Part shown: positions 44,742-53,245 of the stretch, one piece after another
How the letters are laid out: the number at the start of each line of letters is the position of its first letter
How positions within the stretch are numbered: position 1 is the first letter of the stretch
Assembly (NCBI RefSeq): GCF_002160015.1
Contig: NZ_NFJT01000012.1
Span: forward strand, 1 to 64,000
Reading direction: 5' to 3'
Length of the DNA stretch: 64,000 nucleotides
Source: Anaerofilum sp. An201
GTDB taxonomy: Bacteria > Bacillota > Clostridia > Oscillospirales > Ruminococcaceae
Program-made: the position numbers and the translations under genes
Notes under the pieces: generated by a model
Told to the model about the DNA's origin: nothing
Seen by the model: only the letters and a program-made list of their open reading frames with translations
The model's database searches: none

Positions 44742-45503
44742 ATGCATACCACCGCCGTTTTCTTTTCCGCCACCGGCAACAGCCGCCGCTGTGCCGCCGC
44801 CATGGCCCATGCGCTGGACCAAAGCGCCGCCCTGCTGGACCTGACGCAGGCTTCCCGCCTTGCGCCGGAATACCGCTTTGGGGCGGACGAGCTGGTCGTC
44901 TTTTGTGCGCCGGTGTACGCCGGGCGCCTCTACACCGGTGCGGCCGCGCGCTTTGGCCGGGTGTGGGGACAGAACACCCCCTGCATCCTGGCGGTGACCT
45001 ACGGCAACCGCCACTACGACGACGCGCTGGCCGAGCTGGAGGACATCGCACGCCGGCAGGGCTTTGTGCCCATTGGAGGCGCGGCGCTGGTGGGACGCCA
45101 CACCTACGGCGAGATCCAAGTGGACCGCCCCGACGCGGACGATCTGGCCGCCTGTGCGGACTTTGCACGCAGAGCGGTGCAGCGCTTTGCCGACGGCTCT
45201 GCCTGCCCTGCCATGCCCGGCAGCCGCCCCTACCGCGAGGGCGGGGTGGGCAAACATGCGTGGGTGCCCCGCGTGACCGACGCCTGCAATGGGTGCGGCG
45301 CCTGTGCGCAGGTGTGCCCGGAAGGCGCGATCGACCCGGCCGATCCCCGCGCCACCCGGGCCGACCGCTGCATCAGCTGCTTTGCCTGCCTGCGCACCTG
45401 CCCGCGCGGGGGCCGGGTGATGGACGAGCAGGCCTATCTGGAATTTGCTGCGGCGTTTTCCCAACGGCTGGCCCAGCGGCGGGAAAACGAATTTTTCCTG
45501 TGA
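44742..45503 (+). CDS. EFR1-type flavodoxin-ferredoxin fusion protein
   Basis: 253 residues. The N-terminal half is flavodoxin-like with the FMN phosphate loop FFSATGNSRRCAAAMA. The C-terminal part carries two 4Fe-4S motifs, CNGCGACAQVCP and CISCFACLRTCP. Such EFR1 proteins are common in anaerobic Firmicutes as low-potential electron carriers; the partner is unknown. AAGGGAG lies 9 bases before ATG 44742. Confidence 0.88.
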   Translation: MHTTAVFFSATGNSRRCAAAMAHALDQSAALLDLTQASRLAPEYRFGADELVVFCAPVYAGRLYTGAAARFGRVWGQNTPCILAVTYGNRHYDDALAELEDIARRQGFVPIGGAALVGRHTYGEIQVDRPDADDLAACADFARRAVQRFADGSACPAMPGSRPYREGGVGKHAWVPRVTDACNGCGACAQVCPEGAIDPADPRATRADRCISCFACLRTCPRGGRVMDEQAYLEFAAAFSQRLAQRRENEFFL

Positions 45504-45552
45504 GGCTCGACCTTCTTCCTTATTTTTCCATAAATTTCTGTAATTTTTTACA

Positions 45553-45582
45553 TTGACACTACTAAAATCTCCAGCGTATAAT
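45553..45582 (+). promoter_or_regulatory. Promoter of the murein hydrolase activator
   Basis: TTGACA (45553-45558), an 18-base spacer and TATAAT (45577-45582). Confidence 0.8.
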
Positions 45583-45636
45583 AGAAACCAATGGTGTTTT
45601 GGAAAATCACCCATTTTTCGCAGGAGGTTTACCCAC

Positions 45637-46839
45637 ATGAATTCCCTTCACTGGCTGAAAAAGAGCTGTGCGGTCGCTCTTGTGGGCGTACTGCTTACAT
45701 ATAGCGGCAGCTCGTTTGTATTTGCGGACGAGCAGTCGGACCTGGCCGACCGGCTGGAGCAGGCCCAGCAGGAGCTGGAAGAGTCGGAACAGAAGCTGGA
45801 CGACGCGCAGAACGAGCTGGAAAACCAGCAGAAGCTGGGCAGCAGCATGCGGCAGAGCGAACAGCAGCTCCGTAACGAGATCAGCAGCCTGGTGGGGCAG
45901 ATCAGCACCACCGAGGCGCAGATCGCAGCCAAACAGGAAGAGATCGACGAACAGCAGGGGAAGATCGACGAACAGCAAGAGCGCATCGACGATCGATGGG
46001 ACGATTTCAAGGAGCGCGTGGCCGCCATGCAGGTGATGCGCAGCGGCGGCATGCTGGGCATGCTGGCCAACGTGACCAGCCTGACCGCCTTCCTCTCCTT
46101 CGGGGACGATCTGCAGCAGCTGAGCAAAAAGGACCGCGAGGTCCTGGACGAGATGAACGCCGAGAAGGCCAAGCTGGAACAGCTGCAGCTGGAGCTGGAG
46201 ACCCAGCGCAACGAGCTGGAGACCCAGCGCGTCAACATGCAGAGCCAGCAGCAGCAGCTGGAAATCAACAAGGCGCAGCTGGCCGAGCAGATCAAGGAAC
46301 AGGACAAGAACATCGACGCGGCAGCGGCGGACGAGCAGGCTGCGCAGGCGGAGCGCGACGCCAAATACCGCATCTGGGTGCAGGCACAGGCGGAATACGA
46401 CCGGCTGGCCAACCAGGGCGGCGGCGGCAGTGTGATCGGCGACGGCAGCGTAATGTGGCCGCTGCCCGGATACACCCGGCTGTCCAGCGTGTTCGGCGAG
46501 GACCGCTGGATCTGGGGCGTGGCCGACACCAACCACGGCGGTGTGGATATTCCCGCCCCCGCCGGCACTCCCATCCACGTGTTCCAGTCGGGCACCGTCT
46601 ACAACAGCTACTACAGCGCCAGCTACGGCAACGTGGTGATGGTGGACCACGGCGGCGGCTTGGTGAGCATCTACGCGCACATGTCCTCCCGCGCGGCCAA
46701 TGTGGGCGACGTGGTGATCGTGGGCGACGTGATCGGCTATGTGGGCTCCACCGGCCAGTCCACCGGCAACCATCTGCATTTCGAGACCCGTCAGAACGGC
46801 GTGCGCGTCGATCCGCTGGGATACGTCTCCCCGTCCTGA
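45637..46839 (+). CDS. Secreted coiled-coil M23 peptidase / murein hydrolase activator
   Basis: 400 residues: signal peptide (cleavage near FVFADEQ), a long coiled coil (about 40-265, Gln/Glu/Leu rich) and a LytM/M23 domain (about 290-400) with HGGVDIPAPAGTPI, VDHGGGLVSIYAHMS and GSTGQSTGNHLHFET, which includes the zinc ligands. The build is that of EnvC/PcsB/CwlO-like proteins working with FtsEX at division or elongation, though no ftsEX is nearby. CAGGAGG precedes the ATG. Confidence 0.92.
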   Translation: MNSLHWLKKSCAVALVGVLLTYSGSSFVFADEQSDLADRLEQAQQELEESEQKLDDAQNELENQQKLGSSMRQSEQQLRNEISSLVGQISTTEAQIAAKQEEIDEQQGKIDEQQERIDDRWDDFKERVAAMQVMRSGGMLGMLANVTSLTAFLSFGDDLQQLSKKDREVLDEMNAEKAKLEQLQLELETQRNELETQRVNMQSQQQQLEINKAQLAEQIKEQDKNIDAAAADEQAAQAERDAKYRIWVQAQAEYDRLANQGGGGSVIGDGSVMWPLPGYTRLSSVFGEDRWIWGVADTNHGGVDIPAPAGTPIHVFQSGTVYNSYYSASYGNVVMVDHGGGLVSIYAHMSSRAANVGDVVIVGDVIGYVGSTGQSTGNHLHFETRQNGVRVDPLGYVSPS

Positions 46840-46856
46840 TAAACAGCAAAAACAAT

Positions 46857-46894
46857 GCGCCCCGCATCCTGCCTTTGCAGCGGATGCGGGGCGC
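46857..46894. terminator. Bidirectional terminator
   Basis: Perfect stem GCGCCCCGCATCC / GGATGCGGGGCGC with T-rich sequence beyond on both strands. Confidence 0.85.
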
Positions 46895-46906
46895 TGATGT
46901 TTTCTG

Positions 46907-47185
46907 CTATTTTTTCCGAAGCAGCAGCCAGACGCCGAGCACCAGGCAGACAGCGCCCAGTGCCAGCGGCAGAATGCCCATACAGCACAGCAGGAGCAGT
47001 ATCCCCAGCGGGCCGGCTGTGCCGGTGACGTAGATCGCCGTGGGGCCGTCCGCTCCGCCGATGATGCCTATTGAGGCACTCTCTGTCGGGTTCACGCCCG
47101 TCATTGCCAGGATGCCCCAGACTGCCAGAAGCACCCCCAGCACCACAAGCAGGACCCCGATGGTCCTTTGGGTCGTCCGTTTCAC
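46907..47185 (-). CDS. Small two-helix membrane protein with decarboxylase-beta 'GGADGPT' motif
   Basis: 92 residues: a membrane helix (about 9-29), a loop with SIGIIGGADGPTAIYVTG, and a second long hydrophobic segment (about 57-90) ending LLLRKK. The loop matches the ion-site signature of the beta subunit of Na+-pumping decarboxylases (OadB/GcdB/MmdB), yet the protein is a quarter of that length and no decarboxylase genes are near. It lies 18 bases after the stop of the gene at 47204 and is likely co-transcribed with it. Function unknown. Confidence 0.72.
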   Translation of the reverse strand: MKRTTQRTIGVLLVVLGVLLAVWGILAMTGVNPTESASIGIIGGADGPTAIYVTGTAGPLGILLLLCCMGILPLALGAVCLVLGVWLLLRKK

Positions 47186-47203
47186 TGTGAATCCCCCTCT
47201 GCT

Positions 47204-47626
47204 TTACTGGGCCGAGCTGTACAGATAGATGAACCAGTACTGCCCGTCCTCCTCCAATTGCCCGGCCTGCTGCAGGGCCTGCAGGCTGGCGTCGTCCAGC
47301 GGGCGGACGGTGAGCTCCACCGTGTCGCCGCTGCGGGCGGGCGGATATTCGGTGTCGGAATAGAACGTTTCCAGCGCGGCCTGGTCGAGATCGCATTCCA
47401 GCAGCAGCACGGCATTGGTGCAGATGCCGCCGCTCCAGCCGTCCAGCCAGCCCTGCTTTGTCTGGCTTTGCAGGACGGTCCCGCCCGCCGGGACGGAATG
47501 TTCAAATAACGGCGCGGCGAATTTTTCGGCGCTCCTGTTCATCAGCATCATCGGGATCATAATGGCCCACACGATGGCGATGGTCCCGAACACGATCCCC
47601 AGCATCCATTTGCTTCGTTTGTCCAT
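47204..47626 (-). CDS. Hypothetical membrane-anchored protein
   Basis: 140 residues: one N-terminal membrane span (about 8-29) and an exposed domain with WLDGWSGGICTNAVLLLECDLD and WFIYLYSSAQ at the end. AAGGAAGGAG precedes the ATG. I do not recognise the family. First gene of a two-gene unit with the GGADGPT protein, so the two may act together. Confidence 0.7.
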   Translation of the reverse strand: MDKRSKWMLGIVFGTIAIVWAIMIPMMLMNRSAEKFAAPLFEHSVPAGGTVLQSQTKQGWLDGWSGGICTNAVLLLECDLDQAALETFYSDTEYPPARSGDTVELTVRPLDDASLQALQQAGQLEEDGQYWFIYLYSSAQ

Positions 47627-47655
47627 GTTGGTTGCTCCTTCCTTTTTCTTTTCTC

Positions 47656-47684
47656 AGTATACCGGCGGGGAAAAAGCAAGTCAA
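47656..47684 (-). promoter_or_regulatory. Promoter of the two small membrane-protein genes
   Basis: TTGACT (47679-47684), a 17-base spacer and TATACT (47656-47661) on the minus strand. Confidence 0.7.
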
Positions 47685-47689
47685 GCCGT

Positions 47690-47719
47690 TTGCCAAAGGT
47701 GTCTGCGCTGTGGTACAAT
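47690..47719 (+). promoter_or_regulatory. Promoter of hemW
   Basis: TTGCCA (47690-47695), an 18-base spacer and an extended -10 TGGTACAAT (TACAAT at 47714-47719). Confidence 0.6.
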
Positions 47720-47750
47720 CCTCCTATACCCACACAGGAGGACGCAGCGT

Positions 47751-48833
47751 ATGGCCTTTGGCATCTACATCCATATCCCCTATTGCCTCTCCAAATGTCG
47801 CTATTGCGACTTTTACTCGGCCGGACACAGCGGCGGCGTGCCCGACGAATACGTCCGGGCCGTTGTGCGGCAGCTGGAAAGCGAGCAGCTGCCCCGCCCC
47901 GACACGCTCTATTTTGGCGGCGGGACTCCCAGTTTGCTCTCGGCCGAACAGCTGGAACGCATGGTGCGAGCAGCCCGTCCGCTGCCCGACGCCGAGGTGA
48001 CGGTGGAAGCGAATCCCGAGACCCTCTCCCCCGCCCTGCTGGAAGGCTTTCTGCGCGCCGGCGCAAACCGGCTGTCGCTGGGCGTACAGACCGCCTTCGA
48101 CGACAGCCTGCGGCGGCTGGGGCGTCCGCACACCGCCGCACAGAGCCGGGAGGCGCTGCGCATGGCGCGGCAGGCGGGCTTTGCGAATATCAGCGGAGAC
48201 ATCATGATGGCGCTGCCCTATTATTCGCAGGCGGAGTTCGACGCCACGCTGGAGCTGCTGGAGGAGGGCGGGGCCTGTCACATTTCGGCCTATCTTTTGA
48301 AGATCGAGCCGGGCACCGCCTTTGGCCGCCATCCGCCCGCCGGCCTGCCGGACGAGGACGAGACGGCCGACCTGTATCTGTACGCGGCGGAGCAGCTGGA
48401 GCGGCACGGGTTCGCGCAATACGAGATCTCCAACTTTGCGCGTCCCGGGCGCAGGAGCCGCCACAACCTTCTGTACTGGAACTGCGAGGACTATCGCGGC
48501 ATCGGCCCCGCCGCGCACAGCTGCATGCGCGGTGTGCGCACCGCGTGGCCTGCCTGCACCGCAGATTTCATCGCCGGGCGGGCGGCCGAAACGGTGACCG
48601 GCGAATGCACCGGCGAGGATTTCGTGATGCTGCAGCTCCGCCTGAACGACGGGCTGGACCTGGCAAGCCTGAAACAGAAATACGGGCTGGAGCTGCAGGC
48701 GGAAAAATTCCGATTTGTTGAGCAATGTGTGCGCGGCGGGCTGGCCACATGGAAAAACGGCCGCCTCTGCCTGACGCCGCGCGGCATGCTGGTGCAGAAC
48801 GCGATCCTGTGCCAGCTGCTGGATTTTGACTGA
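47751..48833 (+). CDS. hemW: HemW-like radical SAM heme chaperone
   Basis: 360 residues. The radical SAM cluster is C12/C16/C19 in PYCLSKCRYCDF. The next segments DTLYFGGGTPSLLSAEQL, VEANPETLSPALL, NRLSLGVQTAFDD and NISGDIMMALPYYS are typical for HemN/HemW, and the short length without HemN's extra domain favours HemW. ACAGGAGG lies before ATG 47751. Confidence 0.92.
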   Translation: MAFGIYIHIPYCLSKCRYCDFYSAGHSGGVPDEYVRAVVRQLESEQLPRPDTLYFGGGTPSLLSAEQLERMVRAARPLPDAEVTVEANPETLSPALLEGFLRAGANRLSLGVQTAFDDSLRRLGRPHTAAQSREALRMARQAGFANISGDIMMALPYYSQAEFDATLELLEEGGACHISAYLLKIEPGTAFGRHPPAGLPDEDETADLYLYAAEQLERHGFAQYEISNFARPGRRSRHNLLYWNCEDYRGIGPAAHSCMRGVRTAWPACTADFIAGRAAETVTGECTGEDFVMLQLRLNDGLDLASLKQKYGLELQAEKFRFVEQCVRGGLATWKNGRLCLTPRGMLVQNAILCQLLDFD

Positions 48834-48890
48834 AACAGTATCCCTTTTTGCCCCTTTTGCATATCCTGCTTCAGAAAGGGGTGGTTTTCG

Positions 48891-49961
48891 ATGAAAACGA
48901 ACACAGTCGTGGATTTCTTCCTGGGCAGTCACTCGCCGCAGGGATTCAGAGGATATTTCGACGCCCTGGATGCACAGCCGGACCTGTGGCTCTATCTCAT
49001 CAAGGCAGGTCCCGGATGCGGCAAGTCCACGATGATGAAGCGCCTGGCCAGCGCGGCGGACGGCATCACCGAGCGCATCCACTGCTCGTCCGACCCGGAC
49101 AGTCTGGACGGCGTCATCTTCTCCTCGCCCCGCGCGGCTGTGCTGGACGCCACCGCACCGCACACGCTGGACCCCGCTTTCCCCGGCGCGAAAGAGAGCG
49201 TCGTGAGCCTGTACCATACGCTGGACGCCAAACAGCTGCGCGCCTGCGCCGGGCAGATCCGCGCCCTGTTCGGGCAGTGCGGCTGTCACCAGGCGGCGGC
49301 GGGACGGAGCATCGTCTCGGCCGGCATGCTGCTGACCGAACAGCGCGCCATTGCCGCCCGCTGTGTGGATTCCGAAAAACTGCGCGGCTATGCCACCCGT
49401 CTGGCGGCGCGCTGCTTCCCCCGCACCGGGCGCACTGGACGCGAACAGATCCGCCTGCTGAGCGCCGTCACCCCGCAGGGCGTGCTGGTGTGGCGGGACA
49501 CCGTCTCCGCCCTGTGCGACCAGATCACCGTGTTTCAGGACGAATACGGCGCCGCCGCTTTTCCTCTTCTGGCCATCCTGCGGCAGGCGGCGCTGGACAG
49601 CGGCTACGAGGTGTACAGCTGTGTGTGCCCGCTGTCGGCAGGCGGCGAGGTGCAGCATCTGCTGGTCCCCGAGCGCGGCATGGCGTTCGTCACCTCCAAC
49701 CGCTGGCACCCGATGGAATACCCCGGTCAGAAAACCGTTCGGTGCAGCCGTTTCTGGGACGCAAACCGCCTGCGCTGCCACAAAAACAGGCTCTCGCTTT
49801 GCCGGAAAACCGTGGACGGTTTGCTGGAACAGGCCAGCGCCAGCCTGCGGCAGGCCAAGGCGTGTCACGACGAGCTGGAAACATACTATGTGGACGCCGC
49901 GGATTTCGCCGCCGTGGACAAAGTCTGCGCAGGTCTGGCCGCGGAACTGGGACTGGCATAG
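48891..49961 (+). CDS. PRK06851-type P-loop ATPase of unknown role
   Basis: 356 residues with Walker A AGPGCGKSTMMKRLA near residue 45 and IHCSSDPDSLDGVIFSSPRAAVLDATAPH, the hallmark block of a Firmicutes ATPase group known to me only as PRK06851. The second half keeps a related layout but no second clear P-loop. GAAAGGGG precedes the ATG. It follows hemW by 57 bases and may share its transcript. The role is unknown. Confidence 0.82.
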   Translation: MKTNTVVDFFLGSHSPQGFRGYFDALDAQPDLWLYLIKAGPGCGKSTMMKRLASAADGITERIHCSSDPDSLDGVIFSSPRAAVLDATAPHTLDPAFPGAKESVVSLYHTLDAKQLRACAGQIRALFGQCGCHQAAAGRSIVSAGMLLTEQRAIAARCVDSEKLRGYATRLAARCFPRTGRTGREQIRLLSAVTPQGVLVWRDTVSALCDQITVFQDEYGAAAFPLLAILRQAALDSGYEVYSCVCPLSAGGEVQHLLVPERGMAFVTSNRWHPMEYPGQKTVRCSRFWDANRLRCHKNRLSLCRKTVDGLLEQASASLRQAKACHDELETYYVDAADFAAVDKVCAGLAAELGLA

Positions 49962-49981
49962 TCCATTCTCCGCACACAAAG

Positions 49982-50019
49982 ACGCGCCCGTTTTCCCGGA
50001 AAAGGGAAAGCGGGCGCGT
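49982..50019. terminator. Bidirectional terminator
   Basis: Stem ACGCGCCCG-TTTCCC / GGGAAA-CGGGCGCGT between the facing ATPase and DUF4349 genes. Confidence 0.8.
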
Positions 50020-50031
50020 TTTCGCATCCCA

Positions 50032-50955
50032 TCAGGGATTCTGCGGCGGATCGTAGGTGGGGGCAGCCGGCGGCGTGCCCGGTGTGCGGGGAGGCATCGG
50101 CCGGGAAGCGCTGCGGCGCCTCGAGCGGCGTGCCGTCACAACGATCACAGCCACCACCACAGCGGCTACCAGGAGCAGCGGCAGAAGATAGACGATCACA
50201 ATGGCCGTCTCCTGCAGGAAGCGTGCAAAGCTCGTCCAGCCGTCCACAAATGCATCGCCGATGCGCTGGAAAAAGCTGGGCTGCGCGACGGTGAGGTCCT
50301 GGACCTCATGCAGGGAAATGTCCACCGTGCAGTAGTCCACCTGGTTGGACAGCGCGCGCATCTGCGCGGTGTAGCTCTCGATTTGGTATTCCGTGTCCGA
50401 CAGCTGCTGCTGGATCTTCAAAACGTCCTCCAGCTGCTGGGCCTGTGCCAGCAGTTCCTGCAGCCGGGTGCGCTGGGTTTCCAGGCTTTCCAGCCTCGCC
50501 TCCAAGTCCACATACTCTGCGGTGACGTTCTCCTGTTCCTGCCGCTTGGACAGCAGGTTTCCGGTCTCCCCTGCCTTCTGTAAAAAATCCGTGTAGTTCT
50601 GGGTGGGGATGCGCAGCACCAGATCGATCCAGCGGCTGCCCTCCTCCCGGCGTCCACCCTCGTTGCTGCTCTCCAGATATCCGCCGGCCTCTTCCGCCGC
50701 CTGCAGCAGAGCGTCGCGCGTGGATTCATATTCCCTGCTCTCCAGCTCCAGCCAGGCTGTGTAGATGATCTTCTGGTCGGTGTTCTGCTGGATGAGATCG
50801 GCGCCACCGTCTGTTCCGGCTGCCGTGTCCTGCAATTCATCAATGGCAGGCGCCGACGCGGCCGTCCCGTTTTTTGCGCCTCCCGCCGCACCGCATCCCG
50901 CCAGCAGGCACAGCGCCAGCAGCGCCCCCAGCAGTGCGAAAAAGTTCCGTTTCAT
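50032..50955 (-). CDS. DUF4349 lipoprotein
   Basis: 307 residues. Lipobox LLAGC with C21, so it is a substrate of the Lgt encoded in this window. DUF4349 domain (about 60-235) with WIDLVLRIPTQNYTDFLQK and a coiled coil (VTAEYVDLEARLESLETQ...), one TM span (about 250-275) and a Pro/Arg-rich cytosolic tail. Function unknown. It is transcribed alone. Confidence 0.88.
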   Translation of the reverse strand: MKRNFFALLGALLALCLLAGCGAAGGAKNGTAASAPAIDELQDTAAGTDGGADLIQQNTDQKIIYTAWLELESREYESTRDALLQAAEEAGGYLESSNEGGRREEGSRWIDLVLRIPTQNYTDFLQKAGETGNLLSKRQEQENVTAEYVDLEARLESLETQRTRLQELLAQAQQLEDVLKIQQQLSDTEYQIESYTAQMRALSNQVDYCTVDISLHEVQDLTVAQPSFFQRIGDAFVDGWTSFARFLQETAIVIVYLLPLLLVAAVVVAVIVVTARRSRRRSASRPMPPRTPGTPPAAPTYDPPQNP

Positions 50956-51002
50956 CCTTGCATGCCTCCTTTGCAGCAGCGGGCAGCGCCCACATTGGAT
51001 CG

Positions 51003-51052
51003 TTAAAAAATCCCGTACAACTCCGGTTTTCCACCTTCATTGTACGGGATTT
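51003..51052 (-). terminator. Terminator of the potassium transporter gene
   Basis: Perfect 13-bp stem AAATCCCGTACAA / TTGTACGGGATTT (51008-51020 and 51040-51052) followed on the minus strand by a T run. Confidence 0.85.
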
Positions 51053-51084
51053 CGAATTGCATTGCAACTACAAAATCATTACAC

Positions 51085-52461
51085 TCAGCCCACGCTGATA
51101 TTCGCCTCGGGCAGTACCTCGCGGCGGCAGTTCTCGTTTGCCTGCCGCGCCAGCGAGATCATCAGCGACACCGGGCCCACACGCCCGATAAACATGGTGA
51201 GAATGGTGATGAGCTTCGCCAGCGGGTTCATCACCGCAGTCACCCCCACAGACAGGCCTACCGTTGCGTAGGCGGAGACCGCTTCAAACATACAGTCGAT
51301 CTCGGCGCTGTGCATATCGCCGTCGAAAAAGATGGTCAGTGTGGCCACGCCCACCACCACCAAACTGAGCAGGATGATAGTGATAGAGCGGTACACCGTC
51401 TTTTTGTTGATGCGCCGGCCAAAGATCACGGGGTCCTCCCGGCCGCAGGCCACGCTGAACACCGTCACTGCCAGCACACCGATGGTGGTGACCTTGACGC
51501 CGCCGCCGGTGCCGCCGGGGGCCGCACCCACAAACATCAAAAAGATCATCAGATATTTGCTCATCATGGTGAGGCTTGCCAGATCCACCGAGTTGAAGCC
51601 GGCGGTTCGGGCCGAAACCGACTGGAACATCGAGGACAGAATCTTTTCATGCAGCGGCATATCCCCCATTGTGGCCGGATTGCTCCATTCAAGGATCAAA
51701 AGGCCCACAGTTCCCAGCAGCAGCAGCATGCCGGTGAACAGCAGCACCACCTTGGAATGCATCGACATATGCCGGGTGTGCAGCCAGTTCCCCACATCGT
51801 TCCAGACCAGGAAGCCCAGGCCGCCGCTGATAATCAGAACCATGATGATGGTGAGCACGTACCAGTTGGCCGCATATGGGACAAGGCTGGCGTACTCTCC
51901 AAAAAAGCCAAGCACGTCAAATCCTGCATTGCAGAAGGCAGAGACCGCCAGAAAAATGGAGATCCAGAGGCCCTGGATGCCAAACTGCGGCACAAAAAAC
52001 AGCGCCAGCAGCACCGCTCCGATCCCTTCAAAGGAAAACGCCAGCTTAATCACAAACACCAGCAGCCGACCGGCATCCGCCATGCTGGAGGTGCTGATGG
52101 ACTCGCTGGCCAGCTTCATAGACTTGAACGCAGCGCGCCGGCGCAGCGCCACCGAGAAAAAGCTGGTGAGCGTGACCAGGCCCAGACCGCCCACCTGGAT
52201 GAGCAGCAAAATCACCAGCTGGCCAAACCAGGTGAACTTGGTGTAGGTATCGAATACGATCAAGCCGGTCACGCAGGTGGCCGAAGTGGCTGTGAACAGG
52301 GCATCCACCGCCGGGATATGTCCGTCGGTGGTGGAAAAGGGCAGCAACAGCAGCAGTGTGCCAACCAGAATCACCGCCAGGAAACTGCCGACGATCACCC
52401 GCACAGGAGTGAGCCCCGGATGACGTCCTTTCAGTGCATGTATATGAGAATTACGTTCCAC
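51085..52461 (-). CDS. TrkH/KtrB-type potassium transport subunit
   Basis: 458 residues with four M1-P-M2 repeats whose filter loops keep the essential glycines: SATCVTGLIVFD, SAFCNAGFDVLG, SARTAGFNSVD and SAYATVGLSVG. It forms the K+-conducting dimer of the Ktr system; the regulatory KtrA/TrkA partner is not in this window. GTG 52461 is chosen since GGAGGG lies 10 bases upstream; the ATG 18 bases earlier overlaps that ribosome site. Confidence 0.92.
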   Translation of the reverse strand: MERNSHIHALKGRHPGLTPVRVIVGSFLAVILVGTLLLLLPFSTTDGHIPAVDALFTATSATCVTGLIVFDTYTKFTWFGQLVILLLIQVGGLGLVTLTSFFSVALRRRAAFKSMKLASESISTSSMADAGRLLVFVIKLAFSFEGIGAVLLALFFVPQFGIQGLWISIFLAVSAFCNAGFDVLGFFGEYASLVPYAANWYVLTIIMVLIISGGLGFLVWNDVGNWLHTRHMSMHSKVVLLFTGMLLLLGTVGLLILEWSNPATMGDMPLHEKILSSMFQSVSARTAGFNSVDLASLTMMSKYLMIFLMFVGAAPGGTGGGVKVTTIGVLAVTVFSVACGREDPVIFGRRINKKTVYRSITIILLSLVVVGVATLTIFFDGDMHSAEIDCMFEAVSAYATVGLSVGVTAVMNPLAKLITILTMFIGRVGPVSLMISLARQANENCRREVLPEANISVG

Positions 52462-52494
52462 AGTACGAGATCCCTCCATTATTTGCTGTCTTAC

Positions 52495-52523
52495 ACTATA
52501 CACGAAACAACCAGCTTTTTCAA
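52495..52523 (-). promoter_or_regulatory. Promoter of the potassium transporter gene
   Basis: TTGAAA (52518-52523), a 17-base spacer and TATAGT (52495-52500) on the minus strand. The leader is short, so no c-di-AMP riboswitch fits between promoter and gene. Confidence 0.7.
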
Positions 52524-52881
52524 TGCATTTTCGCAACGATTTTTCTCCTGCTCTTGATTTTTTCCACTTTCCATCATATAATAAATAAGCGCTGAATGAA
52601 TTGGGTTGTTTTTTACAGTTCCATTCAGATACAATATTCGCAGATTTATGGAATTTGTACGTTCTCATGCATAACCTCAATATTTCTGCGCGGGATATCT
52701 GCTGCCATACAGTTTGCATTGTGTGTTTGGGGATATGGCCCGCAGTTTGGGTGATTTGATTTGGATAGAACATGCGTCGCTTGGCAGTTGAGCTGTTCGG
52801 ATTCCAAAGCCCTTCAAAAAGGCAGCGTTACAACGATCAACTGAAAAAAGTTGGCCGTCAAAAAGTAAATATTATATAGAT
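52524..52881. other. AT-rich gap with a possible tRNA-like remnant
   Basis: No gene that I can support. Near 52780-52804 the text GGCAGTTGAGCTGTTCGGATTCC resembles the 3' part of the tRNA-like units that follow (GGCAGTT..GTTCGAATCC), and may be the remains of another unit. Confidence 0.4.
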
Positions 52882-52951
52882 GTCTCTGTAGCTCAGCAGG
52901 ATAGAGCGTTCGCCTCTTAAGCGGCAGTTCGTTCGAATCCTGTTGAGCCCG
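52882..52951 (+). tRNA. Degenerate tRNA-like unit 1 (anticodon loop CUCUUAA)
   Basis: Starts GTCTCTGTAGCTCAGCAGG with an intact D arm, and the anticodon loop reads CUCUUAA (anticodon CUU). The T arm does not pair (GTTCG against CCTGT) and no 3' sequence matches the acceptor strand GTCTCTG, so it should not fold as a working tRNA. A tail GAAAATTGAATATTT follows, as in unit 3. Confidence 0.55.
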
Positions 52952-52974
52952 AAAATTGAATATTTGTTGTATAA

Positions 52975-53029
52975 GCCCCCGTACCTCACCGGGATAGAGG
53001 GTCCGCCTCCTAAGGTTGTGCTCAACCAA
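52975..53029 (+). pseudogene. Degenerate tRNA-like unit 2
   Basis: GCCCCCGTACCTCACCGGGATAGAGGG then CCGCCTCCTAAGG keeps the D-arm spacing and the loop CUCCUAA (anticodon CCU), but the T arm and acceptor 3' strand are lost. Confidence 0.5.
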
Positions 53030-53075
53030 TCAACTCGAAGCCAAAAGTGATAGTTACCAATTCAATTTCATATAA

Positions 53076-53145
53076 GTCTCTGTAGCTCAGCAGGATAGAG
53101 CGTTCGCCTCCTAAGCGGCAGTTCGTTCGAATCCGTTTGGGCGGA
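53076..53145 (+). pseudogene. Degenerate tRNA-like unit 3
   Basis: Nearly identical to unit 1 over its first 55 bases, but with loop CUCCUAA (anticodon CCU). The T arm and acceptor do not pair. It is followed by the same GAAAAATTGAATATTT tail, so units 1 and 3 are tandem copies. Confidence 0.55.
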
Positions 53146-53168
53146 AAAATTGAATATTTTTGATATAT

Positions 53169-53245
53169 GTCCCAGTAGCTCAGTTGGATAGAGCACGAGC
53201 CTCCTAAGCCCGGGGTCGCACGTTCGAGTCGTGTCTGGGACGCCA
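53169..53245 (+). tRNA. tRNA-Arg (anticodon CCU), with encoded CCA
   Basis: Full cloverleaf: acceptor GTCCCAG / CTGGGAC, D arm GCTCAGTTGGATAGAGC, anticodon loop CUCCUAA, T arm GCACG-TTCGAGT-CGTGT, discriminator G and CCA. One A-C mismatch occurs in the anticodon stem. It reads AGG codons. The 3' end faces the integrase gene and is the likely attachment site of the element. Confidence 0.88.

Noticed and set aside
47724-50027. A 767-codon minus-strand open frame
   Set aside because: Mirror frame of hemW and the ATPase gene on the plus strand.
52462-52500. c-di-AMP riboswitch before the potassium transporter
   Set aside because: The promoter lies so close to the start codon that there is no room for such an RNA.
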